DNA of 64,000 nt. Source: Thalassotalea sp. HSM 43. GTDB lineage: Bacteria; Pseudomonadota; Gammaproteobacteria; Enterobacterales; Alteromonadaceae. Position 1 is the stretch's first letter. Each line of letters opens with the position of its first letter. The stretch lies in the NCBI RefSeq assembly GCF_004752005.1, contig NZ_CP038493.1, forward strand, positions 372,001 through 436,000, in the 5' to 3' direction. Below are positions 7,464 to 15,985 of the stretch, one piece after another. The position numbers were made by a program, and so were the translations under genes. The notes under the pieces are model-generated. The model ran no database searches. It saw only the letters and a list, made by a program, of their open reading frames with translations, and was not told the origin of the DNA.

Positions 7464-10259
7464 CTAATTAAAAGGCCAAGGTCGCCACAAGTCATGTCGA
7501 TAACTGCGCGCCGTTATGGTGTTGATGCTAGTGTTGATGTTGGTGTTGCTGTTGATATCAAATACCAACATGCCTTGCTCGGCAGTATTAAACGCCTTAC
7601 TGCCCATTTGTCGATAACGCTGTTGCACCGCTTGCACCGGCATATGCCAGCGATTTAAGTAACCGCTGCTGTAAACAATATAATCTGGCGCGAGCTTTTC
7701 AACAAAGGCTAAACTGGATGAGCTTTTTGAACCATGATGTGGTGCAATCACTAAGTCAATATCATGGCTTAATGTTGATAACAGCTTTGCCTCGACCCGT
7801 TTGGATATATCACCTGGTAATAATAGTCTGTGCTTACCATCAAAAATCAATAACACACAAGAGTCATCATTTTCTTCGCCCTTAATGTCTTCTGGCCAAA
7901 GCATTTCAATAGTAAGTCCCTGCCAGTTGATGCTTTGCCCTTTAACACAAGGTGTATGGTGTATTTTGTTTTCTGCTTGGTTAGCCGACCTTACACGGTT
8001 AATGACATTGTCGGCATTACTGATGACATGTGTGCTTAAGCCATGTTTAACGATTTCATTTATAGCGCCTGCATGGTCATTATCGCTATGACTGATGATG
8101 ACCATATCCAACGGGCTAGAGCTAGCAAGATTTTGTGGCCTGCCACCTAGGTGCGGTTTCCTTGGAAAAGACTGTAATTGAGATTGCTGTGCTAGAGACA
8201 GTATTGATGGCTTTAAAATTGAAGAGAGTTGCAAATATGGCATGACACTGGCTTCAATAAAATTAAAACCACTTTTAAACTTTGCGCCAGTATCATACAG
8301 CATTGCATGACCATTCTTCTCAATTAAAACCGCTAAACCATGGCCGACATCGAACACCACCACTCGCCAGGCATGCTGATCATTTGTCGATATCCGCGTA
8401 ATAGCCACATTCATTGCCAGATTCATTAACAGCAACAGTGTCGTTGGCAGCGCGACAAACAGTGCTTTTTGCTTTTTGGTGGCCGGTAAAACCCAACTAA
8501 ATGCGCCACACAGTGCTGCAAATAAACACGTGCTTTTAAATAGGCTACTCATGTTTGGTAATTCAATATGAAATTGATCTAGCCAATGTAAATACTCGAT
8601 GCAAAAATCCAAGGACACAGCGGTAAGTTGCAGCAACAACATCGTCATATCCTGCGCTAATTGTGATGACATGCCCGTTGAGGTAAACGATGCAGAGAAA
8701 TAATCTGTTGATAAAAAGATAGTACTGATGGTGGTCAGTAAACTCAGCGGTATCGCACTGATAGACATGATTGGCACCACGATAATATTGGCAATGGGCG
8801 ACAGTAACGACATGTTGTTAAAAAACCACAATGACAATGGCAATACCATCAAAGAAACCACCACTTGCACCAATAGTATTGACGCGATAAATCGCAACAG
8901 CCATGAGCGGTTTGCCAAGTGATGTTTGAACACATAGACGCCATAAATAATGATCATCACTGCCAATAAAGACAAATAAAAACTGATATCGAATATGGCA
9001 AAGGGTTCGATCAAGACGATAACAAAGGCACTGCTCAGCAAATATCGAAACGGTTTAAAGGGCAGCTTTAAAAATCGAAACATAAAAAACAGCCAAAGCA
9101 TCACTAGTGCTCGAATAGTTGGCATCGCAAAACCTGCTAAATAAGCATAAAAGCTTGCCAGTATTAAGCTCATTGCGATTGGTAAAAGGTAGCCGTAGGC
9201 GTTTATCCAGCTTCTGCCGAATATCGCCCCAGGCACAAGCATTAGCAACAACCGCCCCAATAGATAACCAAGCCCAGCGATAATCGATAAATGCAGCCCC
9301 GAAATAGCCATTAAATGTTGGGTGCCGGTGTTTTGTAATAATTGCCAATGTTGTTGTGTAAGCTGACTTTTATCGCCGATTGATAGCGCTAAGATAAAAG
9401 CTAAATATTGCTTCGCTTTTTGTGCTGATCTGTTTTTTACCGGACTGTTTTGTATCAGATACTGCAGTCGCCGCTGTACACTCTGTCGCATGCTTGGTTG
9501 TTGCAGCAAAATTTGATTGTTTGCGTCAGGTTTTACATAGCCATTAAAATGAATGCCATTGCTTTTTAGCCAACGCACATAGGAAAAGCTGCCAAGATTG
9601 GCAAAGCCATGGGCTGGTTTTAACTTTAACTTAAGTTGTACGCTATCGCCTTGCGACAATACTCGTTTATTATCTGTTGCATTTGAATCAGAACCAAGGT
9701 GTCCAACTGCATGCAAAGGTAAGTGCATAGCTAAGCGCAAAGGTAAGTGCATAGGTAAGTGCACATTACTGATGCTGACCCGAGCGACAAATGGATGCGT
9801 TAATTGCTCACCATCAATTTGCTCAATTCTGAGATTGATCTTATGCGATACCTTGTCATTGATGTGTTTGTTTTTATTGACAGGCTCAGCATTCGATAAA
9901 TCGATAATAGGCAACAAAGACAATACCTTAGCCTTTACCGTAATCGGCCTAGGGTACGGGTTTTGGTTTACTTGCTCTAACAGATACCAGCGGCTGATAT
10001 TGACTTGATTTACTTGATCATGGCTGAGCTTAAATTGATATGACATTGCCGACATCAATAAATAACTGTAGCCGCAGCAAAAAGCTATGCAGTATGCTGT
10101 TATACTTTGTTTAGTTTGCTTAAATAGCCATTTTGCTAATAAAAACAGTATGACAAGGCAAGACAAAGGCACGCCAAGCAAGTAGAATATAGACAAATTT
10201 ATAGGTAAGCAGCAGGCAACAATGCTGCCCGCCAAAAAGCACAGTAACCACCGTTCCAT
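7464..10259 (-). CDS. comEC: DNA internalization competence protein ComEC/Rec2
   Basis: ComEC forms the inner-membrane channel for single-stranded DNA uptake in natural transformation. The order is an N-terminal soluble DUF4131-like region with hydrophobic helices, a polytopic competence domain (about residues 280-580, motif GTQHLMAISGLHLSI) and a C-terminal metallo-beta-lactamase-like domain with HSDNDHAGA and APHHGSKSSSS. At 931 residues it is somewhat long. Extra length comes from an HLPMHLPLRL-type repeat near residues 165-185, encoded by a 12-bp minisatellite (about 9716-9768), and a short Asn/Ile/Thr repeat near the C-terminus. It sits upstream of msbA as in many gammaproteobacteria. 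Competence itself is not shown by one gene. Confidence 0.95.
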   Translation of the reverse strand: MERWLLCFLAGSIVACCLPINLSIFYLLGVPLSCLVILFLLAKWLFKQTKQSITAYCIAFCCGYSYLLMSAMSYQFKLSHDQVNQVNISRWYLLEQVNQNPYPRPITVKAKVLSLLPIIDLSNAEPVNKNKHINDKVSHKINLRIEQIDGEQLTHPFVARVSISNVHLPMHLPLRLAMHLPLHAVGHLGSDSNATDNKRVLSQGDSVQLKLKLKPAHGFANLGSFSYVRWLKSNGIHFNGYVKPDANNQILLQQPSMRQSVQRRLQYLIQNSPVKNRSAQKAKQYLAFILALSIGDKSQLTQQHWQLLQNTGTQHLMAISGLHLSIIAGLGYLLGRLLLMLVPGAIFGRSWINAYGYLLPIAMSLILASFYAYLAGFAMPTIRALVMLWLFFMFRFLKLPFKPFRYLLSSAFVIVLIEPFAIFDISFYLSLLAVMIIIYGVYVFKHHLANRSWLLRFIASILLVQVVVSLMVLPLSLWFFNNMSLLSPIANIIVVPIMSISAIPLSLLTTISTIFLSTDYFSASFTSTGMSSQLAQDMTMLLLQLTAVSLDFCIEYLHWLDQFHIELPNMSSLFKSTCLFAALCGAFSWVLPATKKQKALFVALPTTLLLLMNLAMNVAITRISTNDQHAWRVVVFDVGHGLAVLIEKNGHAMLYDTGAKFKSGFNFIEASVMPYLQLSSILKPSILSLAQQSQLQSFPRKPHLGGRPQNLASSSPLDMVIISHSDNDHAGAINEIVKHGLSTHVISNADNVINRVRSANQAENKIHHTPCVKGQSINWQGLTIEMLWPEDIKGEENDDSCVLLIFDGKHRLLLPGDISKRVEAKLLSTLSHDIDLVIAPHHGSKSSSSLAFVEKLAPDYIVYSSGYLNRWHMPVQAVQQRYRQMGSKAFNTAEQGMLVFDINSNTNINTSINTITARSYRHDLWRPWPFN
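9716..9768. repeat. 12-bp minisatellite inside comEC
   Basis: The unit AGGTAAGTGCAT (plus-strand reading) recurs about four times, with a variant AGCTAAGCGCA. It encodes Leu/His/Met/Pro-rich repeats in the soluble N-terminal region of ComEC. The frame is kept, so copy-number changes would only lengthen or shorten this segment. Confidence 0.6.
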
Positions 10260-10400
10260 AGTGAATTATCCATTTTCTCTGTGTTCGTTTCGGTGTTTGA
10301 AACGTCGTTTTTGACTAGAATATTAAGTATAGACCACGCATCCACCGCGATATCTCGGCGCCGATAAGGGCAAACTCGCGGTCCGCATGATAAGAAAGTT

Positions 10401-10913
10401 ATGCCCAAAAAACTGATAAAACGTTATTTACCGGACCATCAAACCATAAAGTCCAACAAACATTTACAAATATTTGGTGACGTATTGCACGACGCTAATT
10501 TATGGAGTTTGAATCGTCGTTCGGTATCAAAAGCCTTTGCCATTGGTCTATTTATGGCCTTTGTACCTGTGCCATTTCAGATGGTGTTTGCTGCCGGCTT
10601 AGCGATTTTATTCAAAGGTAACTTGCCCTTGTCTATCGCCTTAGTGTGGATTTCCAATCCAATCACTATTCCACCGATTTTTTACTTCTGTTATTTCATC
10701 GGTACCATACTGATGGGCGTGCCTGAGCAGGAATTTGCCTTCGAGTTAAGTTGGGATTGGTTTGTTAGTAGTTTATCCACCGTTGGTGGGCCATTCTTAT
10801 TGGGCTGTGCAGCTTGTTCAGTGTTTTTCTCTACTCTAGGCTATTTCACCATAAACTTCTTATGGCGTTATCAAGTGACCCGCAGCTGGAAAAAGCGCTT
10901 ACACCGTAATTAA
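10401..10913 (+). CDS. DUF2062 membrane protein
   Basis: This 170-residue protein fits the DUF2062 family. A basic N-terminus (MPKKLIKRYLP) is followed by SVSKAFAIGLFMAFVPVPFQMV and the conserved segment ALVWISNPITIPPIFYF, with hydrophobic helices before a short basic tail. The function is unknown; it is predicted to be in the inner membrane. It is divergent from comEC with a 141-base gap that must hold both promoters. The family assignment is confident; any function would be a guess. Confidence 0.88.
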   Translation: MPKKLIKRYLPDHQTIKSNKHLQIFGDVLHDANLWSLNRRSVSKAFAIGLFMAFVPVPFQMVFAAGLAILFKGNLPLSIALVWISNPITIPPIFYFCYFIGTILMGVPEQEFAFELSWDWFVSSLSTVGGPFLLGCAACSVFFSTLGYFTINFLWRYQVTRSWKKRLHRN

Positions 10914-10967
10914 ACCCCTGTAGATAAGCCGAGTAACTCAGCCTGTAACACCTCTACTTCTCCTATT

Positions 10968-11065
10968 GTCATCCCGATAAAAATCGGGATCTTAGATTCT
11001 ATATTGAAGCCCAGCAAAGCTACTTAGATGCAGCGAATGCCGAAAATGCATGGAGTAGTTATCAG
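10968..11065. repeat. Dispersed intergenic repeat element, second copy
   Basis: The hairpin GTCATCCCGAT..ATCGGGATCTTA (10968-10992) followed by GATTCT mirrors the element at 639-673. Downstream, TAGATGCAGCGAATGCC and AAAATGCATGGAG (about 11027-11056) resemble a degraded single unit of the 51-bp minisatellite at 703-904. The order hairpin then repeat unit is the same at both sites. Apart from this, I see nothing else in the 342-base gap between the DUF2062 gene and the collagen-like gene. Confidence 0.55.
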
Positions 11066-11255
11066 CGACAGAGTAAGTTTTCGTAAAATATATGGGTGTA
11101 GCAATGACCAAAAAGGTTATCTTCCTACTCATTTCTATTGAAAATGTTGCCATTCTATTAGCAACAACTACACTCAATCGTCTGTACGTTCACTTTTGCA
11201 CAAATAAACCCACCTGAATAAGTAGTACAGGGAATTAACTTCAAGGAAACTCCTA

Positions 11256-12443
11256 ATGAAACTGGCTACTTTGTTACTGGTAATCCCCTTGTCTTTTCCG
11301 TTAATAGCTAAAGACAATATAAAAACTCGAGTCAACCAATTAGAATCAGACGTTAGACATTTAAAAACAGATGTCGACAATATCCAATTAATCCCTGGCC
11401 CCAAAGGTGATAAAGGCGATTCTGGCGTACCTGGCCCTCAAGGAGAGCAAGGTGTTCCAGGCAATAATGGTACGAACGGAGTTAACGGCATCGACGGACA
11501 AGATGGTAAAGACGGTCAGGATGGCGCGGGCGCCGAAGAATTAGCGGTCATTAACGAGCAAATAACTGAACTCTATTCATATCATCAGGTTACGTCGCCT
11601 GTCAGTACAGCCATTGGCAGCATTAATTTTCCCCACATAAATAGTCGCTACGATTTGAGTGACGCTAAGTTAAGATGGAGTCAACCCTTACCTGACGGTA
11701 GTACTAACGCTCGAATGTCTATAGACCAAGTAACCATTTCTTTAACCAATCAAGGTTTATATGAAGATCTATTCACTGAGCTATTCCGGCAAACCTTAGG
11801 CGATGCAACCATAACATTGAACAATGGTAGTGACCTGACACTTTCTTTTTCCAATATATTGTTCACCAGCATTCAACCAACCAAGCAAGGCACCAGTATT
11901 ACCTTTGCTTTCGAAAAAATAGACATTGACTTTAATGGCAAACTCCTCACGTTCGCCCGTACCTATTCATCACCATGGGAAAACCCTAACAGTTTTGGCT
12001 GTGGTAATGAATTCAATTTCATTGTCTATGGAGATGGAGAACCCGCTAACCCTATTGGTACTTATACCCCACTAAAAGATTTTGAAGTTGAATCGGTATT
12101 GGTTTGGGACGGCGCTATTGATCCGAGTCGAGCACCGTCACAACACCAACTCTCCGAACTACTCATTAGTGATGATTTAAATTCTGAATTTGAATGTTTG
12201 CTAACCAAAATCACATCCCAATCATCAATAAATATCGCTATATTGGCGGATCTACCAATTGTCGAAAAGGAATATCAACCATCTGTCGAATACACACGAG
12301 CAACATTGACTGAATACACCTTAAGTCTAGACTCTAATGGTATTCAGGCCGAAGCCTACATCGCCTACGAGCAAGTTATTTACTCGTTTGCCTCTGGAGA
12401 TAAATTTGGTTGGGATCTTCGTACGAATTCCCCAATAAATTAA
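11256..12443 (+). CDS. Secreted collagen-like repeat protein
   Basis: The 395-residue product begins with a signal peptide (MKLATLLLVIPLSFPLIA). A short coiled-coil-like segment (residues 20-44, VNQLESDVRHLKTDV) follows. Then 15 perfect Gly-X-Y triplets occupy residues 48-92, rich in GPK/GDK and GQDG types. The remaining 300 residues are a predicted beta-rich domain I do not recognise, with two cysteines near residues 250 and 315. A coiled coil before Gly-X-Y repeats is known to nucleate trimers in bacterial collagen-like proteins, so a trimeric exported fibre with C-terminal heads is likely. The ATG has a good site, AAGGAAA, seven bases upstream. It is monocistronic, with a terminator at 12486-12524. 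Confidence 0.8.
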   Translation: MKLATLLLVIPLSFPLIAKDNIKTRVNQLESDVRHLKTDVDNIQLIPGPKGDKGDSGVPGPQGEQGVPGNNGTNGVNGIDGQDGKDGQDGAGAEELAVINEQITELYSYHQVTSPVSTAIGSINFPHINSRYDLSDAKLRWSQPLPDGSTNARMSIDQVTISLTNQGLYEDLFTELFRQTLGDATITLNNGSDLTLSFSNILFTSIQPTKQGTSITFAFEKIDIDFNGKLLTFARTYSSPWENPNSFGCGNEFNFIVYGDGEPANPIGTYTPLKDFEVESVLVWDGAIDPSRAPSQHQLSELLISDDLNSEFECLLTKITSQSSINIAILADLPIVEKEYQPSVEYTRATLTEYTLSLDSNGIQAEAYIAYEQVIYSFASGDKFGWDLRTNSPIN

Positions 12444-12485
12444 TATGTGGATACAGCAATTAATTTCATCACCGCCTATCTCTCA

Positions 12486-12524
12486 GCCAAAAGAGCGCTA
12501 AACAATGCTCTTTTGGCAATTTTT
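12486..12524 (+). terminator. Rho-independent terminator of the collagen-like gene
   Basis: A perfect 11-bp stem GCCAAAAGAGC/GCTCTTTTGGC with a 10-base loop is followed by AATTTTT. It lies 43 bases after the stop. Confidence 0.88.
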
Positions 12525-12576
12525 GTTTAACAATGGCAAAGCAACTAGCCTGACACCTTGGGATTAGCATGTAGCA

Positions 12577-13821
12577 TTAGCCGCCTTGGCCTAGCACTTT
12601 TGCGGGATCAATTTTGCTCGCGCGCCATGCCGGGTAAATGGTTGCCAGCAAGCTTAATACCAGCGCCGATATAACGGTAAAGACCACATCGCGCATATCT
12701 AATTCAGTCGGGATAAAGTCAATAAAGTAGATATCGCCAGATAAAAACTTAACGCCAAAGCTTTGTTCAACAAACAGCACGATGTCGGTTAAATTATTGG
12801 CTAAATACGCGCCGAGTAACGCACCTATCAATGCGCCAAGCACACCATTAGTCAGCCCTTGAAAGACAAAACTAAACATTAAAGTCGACGGTTTTGCACC
12901 CATGGTTTTCAATATTGCGATATCGCTCTTTTTGTCGTTCACCGCCATAAATAAGCTAGATACGATATTAAAGCTGGCTACCGCAATAACCAGTAACATG
13001 ACCACAAACATCACCGTGCGCACCAATTGAATGTCGTTAAACACGTGACCTTGGGTACGGGTCCAATCATTCATATAAACATACGAATCAAGCTTCATGC
13101 CGATTTCGCGAACAATTTTAGGAGCGGCAAAAACATCGTCGGTAGCAATACGAAGACCGTGCACCTTATCGCCTATTTCTGCAATGCTTTGCCCCAACTC
13201 CAGTGGAATATACGCCAAGGTCTCATCGATTGAACCACCAAAATCAAATACCGCAACAATGTTCATGTTGCGTTTAATCGGCGCGGCAAATTGGCCGTTC
13301 CCCGAACTGTTGCGCGGCAATAATAATTGCACCGTATCACCCGCACCTACCTTGAGTTTCTTGGCGATGCCTTTACCCACCACCATGCTGTTGCCAGTAA
13401 GAGCCGAAAAGCTGCCTTCGGTGATAAAGTCTTCGATACGGGATACGCGAATTTCATAATCGGGCACAACCGCTCTTAACTCTAGTGCTTTTAATCGTTC
13501 GCCTTTTTGCAGCAAGCCACCTAACTTAACCACAGGTGCGGCATGGGTTACGGTGTCAAATTGCTCTAACGTTTCCACTTGTTGTTGCCAGTTATCGATT
13601 GGCTTAGTAACGGCGATAAACTCGCCATGTGGTACAACAGATAACAAGCGTTTTGCTAATTCTCGTTCGAAACCATTCATTGCCGAGAGCACTAAAATCA
13701 GTACCATGACGCCAAGGCCAATACCTATGGTCGACGATGCTGAAATAAACGACGCAAAGCCTTTGTTTTGTCTCGAGCGCACGTAGCGCAGGCCAATGTA
13801 GGCGCTTAATGGTCTAAACAT
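12577..13821 (-). CDS. lolE: Lipoprotein-releasing ABC transporter permease LolE
   Basis: LolE is one of two membrane subunits of LolCDE, which extracts outer-membrane lipoproteins from the inner membrane and passes them to LolA. It shows an N-terminal membrane segment (GIGLGVMVLILVLSAMNGFE), a periplasmic domain of about 200 residues and three C-terminal membrane segments ending YPAWRASKIDPAKVL. The length of 414 residues is normal. It is assigned LolE rather than LolC because it is last in the order lolC-lolD-lolE. Only three bases separate it from lolD. Confidence 0.93.
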   Translation of the reverse strand: MFRPLSAYIGLRYVRSRQNKGFASFISASSTIGIGLGVMVLILVLSAMNGFERELAKRLLSVVPHGEFIAVTKPIDNWQQQVETLEQFDTVTHAAPVVKLGGLLQKGERLKALELRAVVPDYEIRVSRIEDFITEGSFSALTGNSMVVGKGIAKKLKVGAGDTVQLLLPRNSSGNGQFAAPIKRNMNIVAVFDFGGSIDETLAYIPLELGQSIAEIGDKVHGLRIATDDVFAAPKIVREIGMKLDSYVYMNDWTRTQGHVFNDIQLVRTVMFVVMLLVIAVASFNIVSSLFMAVNDKKSDIAILKTMGAKPSTLMFSFVFQGLTNGVLGALIGALLGAYLANNLTDIVLFVEQSFGVKFLSGDIYFIDFIPTELDMRDVVFTVISALVLSLLATIYPAWRASKIDPAKVLGQGG

Positions 13822-13824
13822 GAA

Positions 13825-14529
13825 TTAGCCTTGCATTACCGAAGCGGTCTCTTCTATCTGGCATAGGGTGCCATGATCTAATTTCAGCTGCCGATCCATT
13901 CGCGCCGCCAGCGCCAAATCATGGGTCACCACAACAAAACTGGTGCCAATTGACTGGTTTAATTCTTTAATCAGGGCGAAAATTTGCTCTGCGGTATCAT
14001 AATCAAGGTTACCGGTTGGTTCATCCGCTAAGACAATCGACGGTTTGGTAACTAACGCTCTGGCTATCGCCACACGTTGTCGTTCACCACCACTAAGCTC
14101 TGATGGTCGATGTGTAAGTCGGTGAGCTAAACCGACTTTTTCTAACATTTCTCTGGCTTGTGCCAACGCAGCTTTAGGTTTATCACCTCGAATCAACAAC
14201 GGCATCGCGACGTTTTCTTCGGCACTAAATTCCATCATCAAATGATGAAATTGATAAATAAAACCTAAATGCTTATTACGAAAATCAGCGCGTTTCTTAT
14301 CATTCAACTGATATATATCGGTACCGTCAATCAACACCTTGCCCGATGTTGGCGTATCAAGCGCACCGGCAAGATGCAAAAAGGTACTCTTACCACAGCC
14401 AGAACTGCCGACAATGGCCACCAGCTCATTGTTGCTTACGGTTAAATCGAGTCCTCGAAGGATTTCTGATTTTTGTGGCCCCTGTTGATAATGTTTTACC
14501 AACTGCTCACAAACCAACACATTATTCAT
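13825..14529 (-). CDS. lolD: Lipoprotein-releasing ABC transporter ATPase LolD
   Basis: LolD is the ATPase of the LolCDE complex. The 234 residues carry Walker [10 protein letters not shown] (about residue 42), the signature LSGGERQR and Walker [13 protein letters not shown], all intact. It overlaps the 3' end of lolC by eight bases and is followed three bases later by lolE, so the three proteins are translated from one message. No outer-membrane sorting component is present in the window. Confidence 0.96.
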   Translation of the reverse strand: MNNVLVCEQLVKHYQQGPQKSEILRGLDLTVSNNELVAIVGSSGCGKSTFLHLAGALDTPTSGKVLIDGTDIYQLNDKKRADFRNKHLGFIYQFHHLMMEFSAEENVAMPLLIRGDKPKAALAQAREMLEKVGLAHRLTHRPSELSGGERQRVAIARALVTKPSIVLADEPTGNLDYDTAEQIFALIKELNQSIGTSFVVVTHDLALAARMDRQLKLDHGTLCQIEETASVMQG

Positions 14530-15757
14530 TTCGTAATACCTCTGCAGGTTGGGTTTTTGACGCCCGATAAGCTGGATATAAAGTTGCGGTCAAACTCATT
14601 AATATGGCCGACGCAACGATCACAACCACCTGCTCTGCTTTCAAATCAATTGGTAGGGTTTGCGCAACAAACCCTGAGCCTAAAATGTTCACGCCAAAGA
14701 ACGACAAAATGCTGTTGATATTCAAGGTCAACAATACCCCGGCAATGGCGCCTAATATCGTACCCCACAAGCCATTCACCATGCCTTGGGTAATAAAAAT
14801 ATGCAAAATTTGATGTCGTTTCATGCCTAAGGTTTGCAAGATACCTATTTCGCCTTGCTTATCAATTACCACCATCACCAGGGCCGAGACAATATTAAAC
14901 GCCGCGACAGCAACAATCAGACTTAACATCAACCACATCATGTTCTTTTCAATCTGCACCGCGGCAAACAAGTTACCTTGGCTGGCATTCCAGGTGGTGA
15001 TATCAAATTTACCATTGGCATTATTTACCAGGCCGGCTTTGACCGCATCGGCATCAAACGCATCGTATAAATACAAGCGAATATTATCGACATAATCTTT
15101 TGGCTTGCGCATCAATCTTGCAGCATCTTGCGCATGAATAAGCACCATGTGCTCATCAACCTGCGAGCTGACTTGAAACACTCCAGATAAGGTAAATGTG
15201 CGTTGTACAGGCACCCTACCCATAGGGGTAAAAATGGTTTTGTTTGGTAAAGCGATGCGTAATTTATCACCAATTTTAACGCCAAGTTTGCGTGCTAACG
15301 CCATACCGACAATCAAATTATATTGACCGCTTTGTAGGGTATCTAGATTACCAACTTGCATCTTTTGTGCGACTAACGCGTGTTGTTTTTCAAATTCAGG
15401 ATATACCCCTTGTACCAGTACACCTTGCAATTTGCCTGGGGCTTGAATAAATGCTTCGCTTTCAAGGTATGGGGTTGCGCCTTTTACTCTGGGATCTTTA
15501 CTGTACTGACTAATCAGCAAATCTACGTTGGTAAACGCTTGTTGCTGTTTATTGATAACCACATGTGGAACCAGCCCTAAAATGCGCTGTTTAAGTTGGC
15601 CTTCAAAGCCATTCATTACAGAGACAACGGTGATCAATGAGGCAACGCCCAACAGAATGCCGGCAATGGAAAAAAAGGTGATGAAAGAGACAAAACCTGA
15701 GCGGCTTTGGCTGCGACTGTATCGGTATCCGATAAATAAGCTAACCGGCTGAAACAT
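14522..15757 (-). CDS. lolC: Lipoprotein-releasing ABC transporter permease LolC
   Basis: LolC is the second membrane subunit of LolCDE and the one that recruits the chaperone LolA in E. coli. It has the FtsX-like arrangement: an N-terminal membrane helix (GILLGVASLITVVSVMNGFEG), a large periplasmic domain and three C-terminal helices ending [18 protein letters not shown]. At 411 residues it is full length. It is the promoter-proximal gene of lolCDE. Its start faces mfd across a 228-base divergent gap, an arrangement close to that in E. coli. Confidence 0.93.
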   Translation of the reverse strand: MFQPVSLFIGYRYSRSQSRSGFVSFITFFSIAGILLGVASLITVVSVMNGFEGQLKQRILGLVPHVVINKQQQAFTNVDLLISQYSKDPRVKGATPYLESEAFIQAPGKLQGVLVQGVYPEFEKQHALVAQKMQVGNLDTLQSGQYNLIVGMALARKLGVKIGDKLRIALPNKTIFTPMGRVPVQRTFTLSGVFQVSSQVDEHMVLIHAQDAARLMRKPKDYVDNIRLYLYDAFDADAVKAGLVNNANGKFDITTWNASQGNLFAAVQIEKNMMWLMLSLIVAVAAFNIVSALVMVVIDKQGEIGILQTLGMKRHQILHIFITQGMVNGLWGTILGAIAGVLLTLNINSILSFFGVNILGSGFVAQTLPIDLKAEQVVVIVASAILMSLTATLYPAYRASKTQPAEVLRNE

Positions 15758-15985
15758 CTAAATTTTTATAAAGCTTATGATTATGAGTAGAATTGTCTTC
15801 ATGATAGCACTTTATCGCTTGGGATGAACAGATCCTAATGATATCATTAGCCCATTACGTCCCAGTTTTTTGCAAACAATTGTGTCAGACACTAACGATT
15901 GGGCGATCGCATAGGCAACTTCATCGCTGTGCACTAAAATTGTTCTATTCCGTCCTGACACAAAATACAGGTCAATCTTTATTCT

